A stretch of DNA of 64,000 nt from positions 62,001 to 126,000 of the forward strand of contig JAQGBZ010000005.1 of NCBI GenBank assembly GCA_034687125.1, written 5' to 3'. The translations under genes were made by a program, and so were the position numbers. This DNA comes from Neelides folsomi. Taxonomy: Eukaryota > Arthropoda > Collembola > Neelipleona > Neelidae. Of the stretch, positions 1 through 12,024 are shown in pieces; position 1 is the first letter of the stretch; every line of letters begins with the position of its first letter. The notes beneath the pieces are model-generated. The model saw only the letters and a list, made by a program, of their open reading frames with translations, was not told the DNA's origin and did no database searches.

Positions 1-176
1 ATAAAATGAATGAATCCTCTTATTATGTTTAACATAACATTAAAACCTATTACATTCGATTAAATCATATTGTTTTTTATCCTTTTTATTATAGCAATTT
101 TATAAAAGCTTTATAAAATATAGTCTTTTAAAAGCTTAATGTCGGATTTTAATTACACTTTTTTTTGTTCTATTAG

Positions 177-2947
177 ACACATTCCACATCAACCCGCAAC
201 TTCAAATTTTGCTATCTGACATGGAAGAACTCGTCTTGTCATTGAACCAACATGCAATTATGGACCCAAAGGTTCAATTTATATTCAATTCATATACACC
301 TTAGTTCAAATAAATTACGTGAAGATTTTATTTAGCTATTTGGTCAAGCTAAGGATATTTATTACCTTTTTATTTTACATGTAAAAATATTACTGAAGTT
401 TTAAGCGCGTCTTTGGCTTTGATAAAAAAAAGTCGAGTCGTATAGCAATAATGTTATCTAAAGTAGAGAAATCTACACAAGTTTACATGCTAATTAGTAG
501 TTGTCTGTTCCTATTCATCTTATTATAATAGTTAAAACTAAAATTCCTCTCATTAAACTTTGACTAGAACTCTGATATAAAATGAATCGGGGTGTGGGCA
601 AAGAAAATTTTCTATACTTATTGCACGTATTTTATTCATGTTACATGAATGAAAATGAACATTGTATTTCGAATCTTTTGTATTCAACGTAGGGTGTTGA
701 ATATTTCATAAGTAATGAAGGAATTTTAGTTTGAGTAATTAATGGTTTGATTCATTAAAGGTGACCTTCGTGTGTCGTCTTTACATAACTTTTGACTTTC
801 AATTTCAGGTGATAGGATTTACAGTCTACCCTTCTACAAAAAACAATGGAGACTCCATTGGGAAGTCTTTCTTCAAAAAGAATAAAAGTCTGATCAATTC
901 ACAATACACGAATAGTCGACAAGTAAGAAAGAATTTGGATGATTAAATTCCTTCCTTTTTTATACAATTTACAATAAAAAGCTTAAATAATGAATTCTAT
1001 CATTGTTTGCTATTTATTGTTAAATATTAAATATCTGTATGAAATTGAATTGCTTAAGTTAAATTTAAATGTTTTATAGGTAAGTCAAAGATGTCAATTA
1101 GAACAAGGTGCGTATCTCGTTCTTCCAACGACGTTCGAACCAGGGCAAGAAACCACCTTCACGTTTCGAGCCTATACAACCAAAGCTATCAAACTAAGGT
1201 TAGTTTCAATTTCAAGTCTTTCAAGATACGTCCAAAGATGATTTTCTAAAATTAATCAAAAAGGGATTTGAAGGTGATTTAGCATGATAAATGATTTAGC
1301 ATCTATTTTGCTCTGTTTTATAGTAAAAGTTCAATGTTATGGACTTTAATTGTTATTTAGGGTAAATCAAACCGATACTAATAGTTGTAAATACCAAGTA
1401 AGTTAAGTAGGGCATGAAGAGATTGAAGGGAAAAATACTTATTGTTTTCTCATCATACTTAATGATTATCATGATCTAATCAAAATCTCAAAGCACAAAT
1501 AGATACATCCTTGCTCAACAATTTCTTTATTCTTCCAAAATATATGATTATTATAAAGTTAGTTAACAATACTATAGATAGGTATATGAAAAAACAATTA
1601 ATGGTTATATGTTTATTATAAGGATCTTTTTCATTCTTTCAGAGTCGTCGACACTTCTCCTTCCCTTGAAAAGTCAGCCATTATGAGGGTAAGTTAAAAA
1701 GCATAGTTGTAATAATAAAGTTTACAGAATGGTTTTATTATTCTTTTGGCTACTTGTGGAATATTTGAATATATTTAAGTAAATGGGTCCTTAATTGCAT
1801 TCAAACTGTGTTATGAAGCTACTGAATTAAATGTGATTTTGACATCTTTATGCTTTTCAGGCTTCGAATATCTTAGAGAACAAGAATTTCGCCCAGTATG
1901 AGTCAGTGTTTCTCCAACTGGCTGATGAACACCGGACAATAAGCGCCTTTGAACTTCAGGAATTATTAGAAGCCTGTTTACCCAATGGTAAAAAAGTCAT
2001 CATATTCTTTCAAACTTGTGTTATTCCCCATAAACTTGAATTATATGGGTGCATTATGCAATATTGGTAACATTTAAATGGATTTTTAAATGTAAAATGG
2101 AAATCTTGTTTTCAGATTACATAAAAAGCTGTGCCACCCTTGAAGTATGTAGACAAGTGGTTCTAGCAATGGATGTAAGATTTAACTTTATTATGATAGG
2201 AATTCCAATAAACTAGAAAATCATTCAATGATCGTTGTAATACTAAAAAGTTATAAAAATCTTTGTTGAATAAATATAGAAGTCGTCCATGGGGCGGATC
2301 AAGTTCAATCAATTCAAGGATCTGATGTGCAGTTTGAAGTCGTGGCAAAGTGCGTTCAAGAACCACACAAAAGAGAAAACCGGAGTTCTCAAAGCTGAGA
2401 GACTTCGAGATGCATTGTGTGAAGTTGGTAAGTTTAAATGCACAATTTATGTTACTTTCTTTGATATGAGAAAATTGTAAATTATAAATGAGAGTTTTAT
2501 GAATGATTTAAAAAATACATGCTTGGTTTCAATCTTTTTCTTTTTTTCACAGGGTTTCAACTCAACAATGAAATTTTATCAGTTCTCATTTTAAGATTCA
2601 TGAGAAAAGATGGGACATTGAGATTTGGGGATTTTGTCGCTGCAATTCTTCATTTGACTGTTTCTTTCAGTAAGTTTATATTCATGAAATATACAAAGCC
2701 AAATACGTAATATAAATTATGATGTACTTTAGAATATTCAATTCTTTAATTAAAAATTCATAATGCTTTGCTCCCACTATAGACACTTTTGATAAGAAGG
2801 ATCCACTTTTGAACGGTTCTGTAAAGCTCAACCTATCAGAGGTATAAATTATTGAATAATTCTAATTTTTTACTAAATGTGGTTGAACAATTTCTTAATG
2901 TTCACTCTTAATATTTTTAGTGGCTCAAACTTTCTCTGACTTGCTGA
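177..2947 (+). CDS. calpain cysteine protease, C-terminal part (C2-like domain and penta-EF-hand domain)
   Basis: Only the 3' end of the gene is in the window. Ten exons join in frame: 177-271, 809-922, 1080-1198, 1643-1688, 1861-1987, 2116-2174, 2280-2427, 2553-2669, 2783-2841, 2921-2947, giving about 302 residues and a TGA stop. The first visible exons (TFHINPQLQI, then VIGFTVYP and QGAYLVLPTTFEPGQETTF) match the C2-like domain III of calpains. The rest (ASNILENKNFAQYES onward) matches the penta-EF-hand domain, ending with the usual final helix (NLSEWLKLSL). Calpains are calcium-activated intracellular proteases that cut cytoskeletal and signalling proteins. The catalytic Cys/His/Asn domain lies upstream, outside the window, so activity cannot be judged. 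The donor after exon 177-271 (GTTCAA) is weak. The EF-hand loops look degenerate by eye, so calcium binding is uncertain. The family assignment is secure; which calpain paralogue it is remains unknown. Confidence 0.88.
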
Positions 2948-4817
2948 AATTTGCCGAAAAGAATCAAAACCTTTTTAACGCGTATTTTTTAAAGTCAAGT
3001 TATACCACAACATTAGACATTAAATAGCTTTAAAACAAATGTAATCAATGTACGAGCAAACTTTTAGTTAGCTTAATATAATATTTACATCTAGGAATAT
3101 TTAACTTTAAGCATGCTTAAATATATATTTTATAAAAATCTTGCTTCTATTGTACTTTATAAATGTAAAACTGTATCATTAATTAACTCAGGATTGTATT
3201 AGTAAATCATGTAAATATATATGAAACGAATGAATTAAAATATATAAAATTCATGTAATGTAAGATTATTTTTAATAAATGTCCTTTCTTGAGATTTTTA
3301 GTTGGATAATTTTAATGCTTAATATTGAAATTTTTTATATATGTATAGGTAATAGAAAGCAATGTAAACAATGAAAGGCCTTTAATTGTAAATACGTATG
3401 CATGTATATTTAAGTATATTTTTTAAATCCTCTAAAATTTTCAGCTTCTTTCAACTTTATTTTCCATTCAATATAATAGAATGTGTGAATATATGAAATT
3501 GAGAATGAAGAGTTTCGCATGCTTGTTTTATTTAACTTTAATTTGTATAAATTTTATTTCTGTGTTTTCACGATTTCTCAAGGAAAAATATAGGTTATAG
3601 ACCTCTGCTAATATAATCATGATAAATATTTTATATATAAGTCAACACAGTAAACATAATCCCTACTAATTTTTACGAGTATTAAACTCCGAACCAGATT
3701 TTACTTGCAAAACTTAAAATTTTAAGTTTAGTTTACAATTCATCATTCAAAAGTTCATTACTGACAATGAGACAATGACACATTACATGCAAGTATTCTA
3801 GTTGATTCCACAATCAAAACTTTGTTTAATAAAATATAAATTCGTATACATATGCAAAAACAAGTTTAAAATCTATGTTCTTTTACGTATAAGATTCAAT
3901 GTATAAAATGTAAGTGAAGTTTAGAGCCGCTATGAAGCTTGATACGAAGGCATTATAAATTATGTAAAAATCTTATAATAATAATGCTATGCAATCCTTT
4001 TTACCTCATGGATGTAATATGAAAAGTGCTTAAAATACTCTTTTTCAACATAAGTAACTATATTAAATCCACGTTAAATCTAAACAGTCGAGTCTTTTAA
4101 AATTCTTCTACTTATAATAGCTTTACTATATAGATGTAATGCATACTTAAGCATATTATATAAATAACAATGTTTGAATAAAATGTATAATTTCAAGAAA
4201 CATCAAAACCATTATTTTACATTGAAATTGTATACATCTTTCATCATTGTGTAAAAATACTACATGGTTAAAGAGCATTAGTAAAGTAGAGTTAATTTAA
4301 TTTTAAAATTATAATAGACTTAAGATACAATTCTTACATGTTGAACAACTTGTTGAACATTCTTCAACGAATAATTAATAATTTAATAATGCATGAAATG
4401 AAAGTAGGTAATATATCAATAGTTCCAAGTCTTCCAAGAGGCTACAGGCTATCCATAGAGGAAAATTTCAAATGTTTGAATGGCGCGATAGCCGCTATAT
4501 GAATCTTTTGTTCGTTGACTTCTTTCTTGTTTTTCGTTTCTTACCTTGTTTGAGTCGGCGTTTTTGACATCGTTGTTCTTTGTCGTTGTACATTTGCATG
4601 GTCAATCCAAGGTGCATTTCCATTTATCTAATACATTCATTTGTTTATTCCACTTCATCTGTGAACATTTTTTGTAACCGACAAACTTAAAATTTGCATG
4701 TTCTTTGCTGTGTTCTAATAATTAAACACTGAAGGGTCTGTGCTCGTGCTCATGTTCGGAGAGCTCGGCGCTTTTATTAATTATATTTTCATCAGTTAAT
4801 TTTGAAACTATTTCATA
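2948..4817. other. intergenic, AT-rich, no gene seen
   Basis: About 1.9 kb between the calpain stop and the Aurora start codon. No ORF of note, RNA gene or transposon end was recognised. The last 350 bases (about 4470-4800) are less AT-rich than the rest and probably hold the Aurora promoter and 5' UTR. Confidence 0.6.
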
Positions 4818-6604
4818 ATGATTGGTTCAACGGGAAAAATTAATCCCAAACCCCAAGTTACAGGATTTGATCCATCGCTTATTGGGCCAGAAAAGCCAAA
4901 GCCTTGGTAAGAAAACTAGATGGAAAGTGGCAATTTAAAATTAATTATTAGCCTTTTCATCATGGTCATTAAATGTGTTTAACATAGGAATGAATGGACG
5001 TTGGACAATGATTTTGAAATTGGAAAACCCTTGGGTGAAGGGAAATTTGGGCATGTCTATTTGGCCCGTACTCGTAAAGAAAAAAGAATCGTCGCCCTTA
5101 AAGTCATCCATTCTAAGCAGATTGAAGAAGATGGGATGGAAAGCCAAATCAACCGAGAAACTTCAATTCACATTGATCTCCAGTATTAACTATAATATTT
5201 TAATTAACTGTTAATACCTACTTAATTAACTATCAGATCATACCAAATTATGATCTGATATAAAACAACTAATCTAACATACATATAAAATGAATGGAAG
5301 CTAATTTTTTATCGGATATTACAAATGAACTTTCTCATTTAAGTTTCTTCTTTTCCAACAGTCATCCAAATATCATCCAAATGTATGGATATTTTCGCGA
5401 TCTTGACAAGATCGTTTACGTTCTCGAATATGCCCCAGGAGGTGAAGTGTACAGTGCACTCTTGAGTGCACCTCAACGGCGTTTCGAGAATGCAAGGTAA
5501 ATAATATTCAAAAATTGTTAAGTTATTAGCCTTATCGGCATTTAAAATATAAAATAATTGAATTGAAAATGATCAAAATGAAACTATAAGGTTTTTATAC
5601 ATTTATAAAATCACATGCATAATTTATTTTATTCAGGGCGGCTACTTACATTTATCAACTTACGAATGCACTCGATTACCTCCACAAGAAAAATATCATT
5701 CATAGAGATATTAAGCCAGAGAATCTGCTCTTGGGTTATTATGGGGAAATTAAAATGGCAGATTTTGGATGGTCCATCAGAGCTGTTACTTCAAGTGCAG
5801 TGTAAGGAAATTAAAATAAAATGATATCGCTTAATCATTACATTTGAAAATATGTATGTTATTATAAATGTAATTTAATATCACATTTGATTATTTCATT
5901 ATTTATTTTCAGATCCAGGCGAAAAACCTTGTGCGGGTGGGTGAAATAATAAAATATCAGATATTTGTTTAACTTTAAATTTATGCCTTTGAATCTTATT
6001 TATGATGAAAATTATTAATTGTAGAACCCTGGATTACTTACCACCAGAAATGGTGACAGGGGCTGCTTATGATGAAAAGGTAATTGTTATTTCATACAAA
6101 TTGGAATTTAATTTACATTATTAAATATTATATAATAATAGATTTTAATTTATAATCAAGGTGGATTTATGGTGCCTTGGCGTGTTAACCTACGAATTCC
6201 TTGTTGGAAAACCACCATTTGAAGCGGATAATAAATCGAAGACTTATGACAAGATCAGAAATATCAGCTTCGACTTTCCTGATTGGGTTGAATTTAACGC
6301 AAGAAGATTTATAAAGAAAGTAAGGATAGTATTCTGAAATATTTATATTTTAATATTCAATGCTGAACATTTTAAAATTAAACTAAATTTTTTTGTCATT
6401 CTAAAGATTCTTTTATTGGAACCTGGCGAGCGAATGACTCTCGAAGAAGCCCGGACTTCAAGATGGTTGAAGACTAATGCAATTCCAGATTCAGGAAAGA
6501 AACTTCTTCCCATTTTTGATGAATTTGCTCATTTGCTAACTCCAGAGCTTGAGGCTACATACATTGCAAGAAGGCCTCGCATTCAAGATTTTCCCAAAAA
6601 ATGA
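4818..6604 (+). CDS. Aurora serine/threonine kinase
   Basis: Eight exons (4818-4906, 4988-5182, 5362-5496, 5637-5801, 5913-5936, 6025-6079, 6161-6319, 6407-6604) give 339 residues. Visible kinase elements: glycine loop [12 protein letters not shown] (about 45-56), VALK lysine K68, HRD aspartate D164 in [15 protein letters not shown] aspartate D182, activation-loop [17 protein letters not shown] with the expected phospho-threonine T200, and the pre-kinase EKPKPWNEWTLDDF-type Aurora signature. Auroras phosphorylate spindle, centromere and histone H3 targets in mitosis. The RRKT loop (not RRTT) and the short 38-residue N-terminus resemble Aurora B/C more than A, but one sequence cannot settle that. 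The activation-loop motif is encoded by a 24-base exon with matching phase on both sides (see findings). The start is the first ATG of the open frame, preceded by AT-rich leader. Confidence 0.95.
5231..5260. repeat. perfect 12-bp inverted repeat in Aurora intron 2
   Basis: TATCAGATCATA (5231-5242) and TATGATCTGATA (5249-5260) are exact reverse complements separated by six bases. In the transcript this would form a 12-bp stem with a 6-base loop inside the 179-base intron 2. No function is known. Confidence 0.8.
5913..5936 (+). other. 24-base microexon with the Aurora activation-loop phosphosite
   Basis: This exon encodes SRRKTLC plus parts of the flanking codons. Acceptor ...ttttcag precedes it and donor GTGGGT follows. 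It enters and leaves in phase 2, so omission would keep the frame (Val-Thr-Leu-Asp-Tyr) while removing T200. Confidence 0.8.
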
Positions 6605-7041
6605 GTTTCTTTAAACTTAATTTTCCATTTCTACTATTTTTCTAACTCTCAATTAAGCTGCCGTAACTATAATATTTAATATTACAAATAACTATTATAG
6701 ATTGATCAAAAAATTGAAACGATTAATTAAGTATTTTTGTAAAGTCTTATTTGTATAATCTTTTCTATTAATCTCAAAATTCATTTGTGTAAATACCAGT
6801 TAAGTTTCATATAAAATATCTTTCTTTTAATTAAATAAGCTTAACTAATCCTGCTATTTCTAAAAATGATTACCATCAAAAATACCTTTGTAAGTTATAT
6901 TAAAATGTTAATTTAATTTAAAGTATTAATTAATAGTTATACAATTTTTTAAAATTAAATGCCTTTGTAATATTATTTCATTAACTCCCGAGTTTAACTT
7001 TTCATTAATAAATAATTTTTTTCAAGTATCATGAAATACAC
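6605..7041. other. intergenic, no gene seen
   Basis: Very AT-rich spacer of 437 bases between two genes in the same direction. Nothing beyond AT runs was recognised. Confidence 0.6.
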
Positions 7042-7649
7042 ATGCTACCGAAATATGGGATTTTGTCATTTGTTGTTTGGATTTTTGTTCTTACTGTGAA
7101 AGTCAATTCATTTCCTTTTGCTCCTCTCGTTGCCTTCATTGTGTTTCTCCTCTACATTGGAATCTTTTTCCAAATGATGAGCGATGAAGTGGAGGATTTT
7201 GACATCAACGACTCCCCAATTACTTTATTCTCTGTAATTTATATTTATGTAATCTAAATATGCAATCTAAATATTATACCTAAACCAAATAATTAAATGA
7301 CTATTTAAAAAGGTTGTGAATGATTTTTTTTCAGTTCAGATTCATCATTAACCTTGTAATTATATTCGTAATTGGGAGGATTGAACGATTTTTGGAGTTC
7401 ATTGCTGAAGTGTTGATCGAAGACGTTCACGTTTCAGCCCTAGACGCTGAATGGCATGAATACATCTTTTTTAAAACAATTGACTTTCTTGTTTGCATCG
7501 TCATCGTGGCAGTCATTCGATCCAAAGTGGCCCTCTTGTTCATTTTCTATTCTGTGTACAAAGTTTACATCATTCCATTGTTGAACAACCAAGGTGAACC
7601 AGACGAATGCCCACCATCGAAAGCAAAAACAAGATTGATGTTTGGTTAA
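7042..7649 (+). CDS. unrecognised multi-pass membrane protein, 168 aa
   Basis: Two exons (7042-7233 and 7335-7649) join in phase 0 to a 168-residue protein. Four hydrophobic stretches are visible: about residues 5-20 (ILSFVVWIFVLTV), 26-43 (APLVAFIVFLLYIGIFF), 66-80 (IINLVIIFVIG) and 118-150 (LVCIVIVAVI, VALLFIFYSVY). Short charged loops lie between them (MMSDEVEDFD; IEDVHVSALDAEWHEY). The C-terminus is polar and ends PPSKAKTRLMFG. I do not recognise the family. The topology resembles the small four-pass proteins common in arthropods, such as the gene at 46525-48328, but no sequence similarity is obvious. The ATG is the first in frame and is followed at once by a hydrophobic segment that could act as a signal anchor. 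A clean GT-AG intron and intact frame support a real gene. Confidence 0.7.
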
Positions 7650-8938
7650 TATCTACTAATATATATGATGGCAATAAGATTAACGAATTTTCAATTAAAA
7701 AATCATTAAATTCTTGTACCTCTGTAAATGTAAATTATTGCAATACACTATACCGGCCTATATTTTTTATCAATGCTTCTAATGAACTTAATATTTGCAT
7801 AAGTGTACATTAGGCATTAATAGGCATATTTCCATTATTTTAACCAATTCTTAGAATTATATGTGTCGCTATATAATAATTTATATGTTATATAAAAAAA
7901 GTTTCATCAGTTCAAGGAAGGACTTTTATTGCTCATTTTTTTATAATATTAATTATGAATAATTATTACTTTTAGGCATTCTAATTATTATCCTTGCAAT
8001 AAGGCACATGAAAAAATGATTTTTATTATTTTATCCATATCATAATTTTACAAAAACCGATCGTTTAATCGTTATTGCAAGAAAGTATTATTTGACGTTA
8101 AAATATTTGTTTGACCAAAATTCCAAATCATAATTGAATATTATATGAAATCACAATCGAGACATATATAAGGCACATTCAGCTTTTTGCTCACCATATT
8201 ATTAAAATGGCAATATATTTCTATTACATAAAATTTTGATAACGTTATTTTTATAATCACAACATTGCTCAGATTGTAACAATTGTTTACAAATATTATG
8301 TAGGAACATTTAAGTTAAAAAATCCTGGTTTAATATGAAACCAATTGAGCCTTTTACTCTATTAAGTATAAACAAATTGTGATTCATTGACACTTTAGCA
8401 TTTAAGTAGGCTTTTTGATCTAGTGTTGTAATATACATAATTGATCGAAATGGGTATTATAATCATTAAATACTTACTTCATTTTATAATCAAATAACTC
8501 TTGACATAATCATTATAAATACAAATATTAGTTATCTAATAATTACTCATATTATAATACTCATTTTCATAATTGATCATTATTATTAAAATCTTATTAA
8601 AATGTTTAATATAAAATGGCCAAACCTAATTTTTGGAATAAAGGATTACAATTTTGATCAAATCCAAAATTTCCAATTTAAAATTGTTTAAAATAATATT
8701 TACAAAGAGAACGTTAAAATTATAATATCCGGCCTGTTGGGCAATTGATGTAAAATTTACATAGTTTAAAGGAAGGTAACATGCAAATGTTTTAAAATCT
8801 GACTTAAGATTGATGATTTAAATCAAACGATCAAAAGAAACCTGATTAAAATAAATTAAAGGAGGAGGATCATTTAAGCATAATTGTAAAGTCCTGTAGA
8901 TAAAATTGAACTGAATTGTCGGTTATGAATTTGTTGGT
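7650..8938. other. intergenic between convergent genes, no gene seen
   Basis: About 1.3 kb of AT-rich DNA between the 3' ends of the 7042 gene (+) and RhoGDI (-). It should hold both 3' UTRs. No other feature was recognised. Confidence 0.6.
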
Positions 8939-9703
8939 CTACCAATCCTTGGCAATCTCAAACTTCCAATCCCATTTCAAATGCTCGTTCTTGTCGTCGT
9001 CGGTGAAGAGCGAAGCGACGGAGTAATCGCCTCTGTACAAAAGTCCCGATGGAGCTTCTTCTTGTGGAGTTGTATAGCTGTGAACTTCCTTTCTCGGAGC
9101 ATAGCTTCCAACCATATGGCTCATCGTATCAACTAAAATTAAAAATTATTTAATTATTTAGACTTAGTCGTCATTTAATTTTTCAAATTGGATAATTAAA
9201 TAAAATAACTTTTATGAATAAAAATTAATTTTGTTAAATCCAAATTACAATCATACCCGTGATCCCTTTTCGTGAAGTTTTTTGAACATATTTGAGCCCG
9301 TGAACAATTTCTCTCTGGACTTGAAAGTCAATTCGTATTTTGTAAGGAATTCCCTCTTTGATCTTGAACTTCTGGCTCTTTAACTTGGTCAAATCTCCAG
9401 TGAGGTCAAGTTCCTTGTCTGGCATTCCGTTGACCATGAGAGCCAATTTTGTGACAATAACTCTCCTTGGATCATTCTCATCTAATAAATATAAAAATTT
9501 AAATACTTATTTGAAAAGGTCAAATGATAATCTTTACCGATGATGATGTTCCCTGAAGTGGCGATCCCTAAAAGGGTCTCTTTGTATCTCCTAAGACTCT
9601 CATCGTCTTTGTCGGATTCCAAAATCTCGGTGATGGATTTTTGAGCCGGTGGTTTGTAGTTGGGATCGTCTTCCAGATCAATCACATTATTGTCTTCAGA
9701 CAT
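8939..9703 (-). CDS. RhoGDI: Rho GDP-dissociation inhibitor
   Basis: Three exons on the minus strand (9703-9538, 9481-9257, 9132-8939) give 194 residues, the normal RhoGDI length. The N-terminal regulatory arm contains YKPPAQKSITEI and DESLRRYKETLLG, which bind the GTPase switch regions. The immunoglobulin-like C-terminal domain shows LDLTGDL, FKIKEGIPYKIRIDFQVQRE, MVGSYAPR, EEAPSGLLYRGDYS and FTDDDKNEHLKWDW, all diagnostic. RhoGDI extracts prenylated Rho/Rac/Cdc42 from membranes and keeps them inactive in the cytosol. The ATG at 9703 starts MSEDNN, followed by the acidic stretch typical of the family. Its 5' end faces ATG12 across about 1.1 kb. Confidence 0.97.
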
Positions 9704-10847
9704 TTCGTTTTCGGTTTAGAAGGAAGTCTACAAAGAAAGAATCGGTAAATAAATCTTGATTTATATTATATAAAATTAAATTGAACCTCAAATGTAAAAT
9801 TCCTCTAATATGAATTAAATCAAGGGAGTGGGAGCAGAGAATGAATAATAGAGGTTTAAGAATAGAGCGAAAGTAGGCGTCGCCGGTATATTTGTAGGTA
9901 TGATTTGCCTAAAAAACAAAGGATCACTAATGTAAACTAATGCTATTCACCATATACTTTTGAGCCAAAATCGAAGACAAGACCAATTCGCGATAAAGTG
10001 TGGAAGTAAAACAAAGGAAACTGCGGTTAAAGAACCCCTTACTTAACCAATACAGAAATAACCAAACTAATGGCCGTAACAAATCAAATGCTTTTCAACT
10101 CACCAAATTAATAAATCATAACTTCATAAATAATATTATAATTTCTAAATGTGCATAAATATATTATAAGGAATTGAACCTATGTTTATTAATGGGATGG
10201 TTAATTATTGTAATATATTAGCTCGTCACGCCCCTTGATAAATTGAGCAATTAATTGGAAGCTAATGATAATGATAAATATGATAAGGAATGGACTTGCG
10301 CTATACCTTTTCAACTCTCGTTAAATATATAAGCTGTTTAAAATAATAAGGAAAGAATAATCAAAGAATTGTTTAAAACATATAGGAACTCCAATCCAAA
10401 GTCACTTTTGCTTGGCTTGGCAATCGTGCAATCTTTTTAGGGCTTTGAATCATCAAATATTCCCCATATTTCTCTATGCTCCACTCCTATTTGTCATTCG
10501 GGTTGCAATGGTGGAGTTGGGGGGCAAGTTATTGGGCATCGCCCTTTGTAGGATGAAACCCATGAGGAGCTCGTAGGATTCAAAAAACAAATTATTTGCA
10601 CAATCATCCTTTTTCATTCTCGATCCTTCTCTCCTTGTCTCTCTTGAATCTCTCTCCCAAAACTCTGCTAAAACTTATAAATTAGTTGAAATTCAACATT
10701 TAAACCCATTGTCCCACTTCGGTGTTTAAACTCACAGTTTATTTAAGAAGAATCGTTAAAAGATCCCATGGAGTTGAGTGTATGTAATATGGGAAAGAAC
10801 TGAAAGTGTCAAAAGGTCACCAGCTAAAAGCGTAGATCTCGACTCGG
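9704..10847. other. divergent intergenic region between RhoGDI and ATG12
   Basis: About 1.1 kb holding the promoters of two genes that point away from each other. The part from about 10380 to 10850 is less AT-rich and is the likely ATG12 promoter/leader. No RNA gene or repeat was recognised. Confidence 0.55.
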
Positions 10848-11949
10848 ATGGAGAATTTGGAGAAAACTGAGAATAAAAGTAAGAAATATTGGATCTCGGG
10901 GATCGTAAATGTACAAAGATTAAATATCAGAGAGATTCCTCAACTCACAAATATCAAGAATCGGCGATTCTTTGGCACAAGAAGTGAATTCCAGAGGTTG
11001 AATGTCCCGTGAATGCGACGAGAGAATTTTGGTTGTATGATCATATGAAAAAGTAGAAAAATGGCCAAACGACTTGGCTCGTAGTTTTTTACACCGAAGG
11101 GTGACTTTGTCATTTTTATTCTATCGAACACTTCCAACAAGAGTTCTTTTATTATCTAATATTGGCAGTTGATGAGTTGAGGTGAGACTTGGAGGTTGAA
11201 GAAGTGTAGACAAGGAGCAAAAGATAATACAGCTTCTACAATACTCCGATGCTCACAATCAGAGAGGAATAATTAGTTTCTAGTTTTGGTACAATTTTAT
11301 TAAAACTCGTTTGCTCCTCGTCTCGCATGCTTCGGTCTCCTTCGAACATTTAACATTAAGTAATTGGAATGATCTCAAGAGCGAGGAGTGAGAAGAAGAC
11401 AAAGCTTTTTCCCTCACTTGCTTTTCATGTATTGGCGAGTGGCGTGAATGCATACAATATAAAATAAATACCTTATCGTTAATAGACTCAAAATCAAGTT
11501 CATCTTTTAAATCCAATTTTTCCTTCCAGTTAACATTATCCTCAAACCTGTGGGCGACGCACCGATCCTCAAGCAGAAAAAGTGGGCTGTGGATCCCGAC
11601 AAACAAGTTAGTGGAATTGTCCAGTTTGTGAGGAAATACTTGAAATTGGAAGGAGAGAACAGCTTGGTAAGTTTATTATTATATAGCTAAATAATGTAGT
11701 TTCTTACTTACATTTAGTTTTTAGTTCTTGAATCATTCCGACTCGATCTTTGATGTTATTTATTTCCACCATTTCACTTCCAATGTCTTAATGGATATTA
11801 CTAACATTTTTTCTATTTGGTTCTAGTTTCTGTTCGTGAATCAAGCATTTGCTCCTTCGCTCGATCAAACGATTAGGAACCTTTACGAGTGTTTTGGATC
11901 AGACGGCAAGCTCGTTTTGCATTATAGTACAACAATCGCCTGGGGATAG
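10848..11949 (+). CDS. ATG12: autophagy ubiquitin-like protein ATG12
   Basis: Exons 10848-10878, 11530-11666 and 11827-11949 give 96 residues. The ubiquitin-like fold is clear: [55 protein letters not shown] and [16 protein letters not shown]. The terminal Gly is directly before the stop, as needed for activation by ATG7, transfer by ATG10 and conjugation to ATG5. The conjugate acts as the E3 for ATG8 lipidation on the phagophore. The first exon ([10 protein letters not shown]) is inferred: it supplies a phase-1 donor (A|GTAAGA) that restores the family-typical K-I-N-I-I-L-K-P-V start of the fold. That leaves a very short N-terminal tail compared with the longer tails of many animal ATG12 proteins. 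The core assignment is certain; exon 1 is moderately certain, because another upstream exon cannot be excluded. Confidence 0.9.
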
Positions 11950-12024
11950 TTTCATTTTATATCTTTTATATTTTACTTTATTTTACAATAAATAAGAAGC
12001 AAGCTCTGTCTCAATCGCTCAATC

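Noticed and set aside
11280-11606. 108-codon minus-strand frame over ATG12 intron 1 and exon 2
   Set aside because: It is antisense to the well-supported ATG12 exon, and its translation shows no domain; most likely chance.
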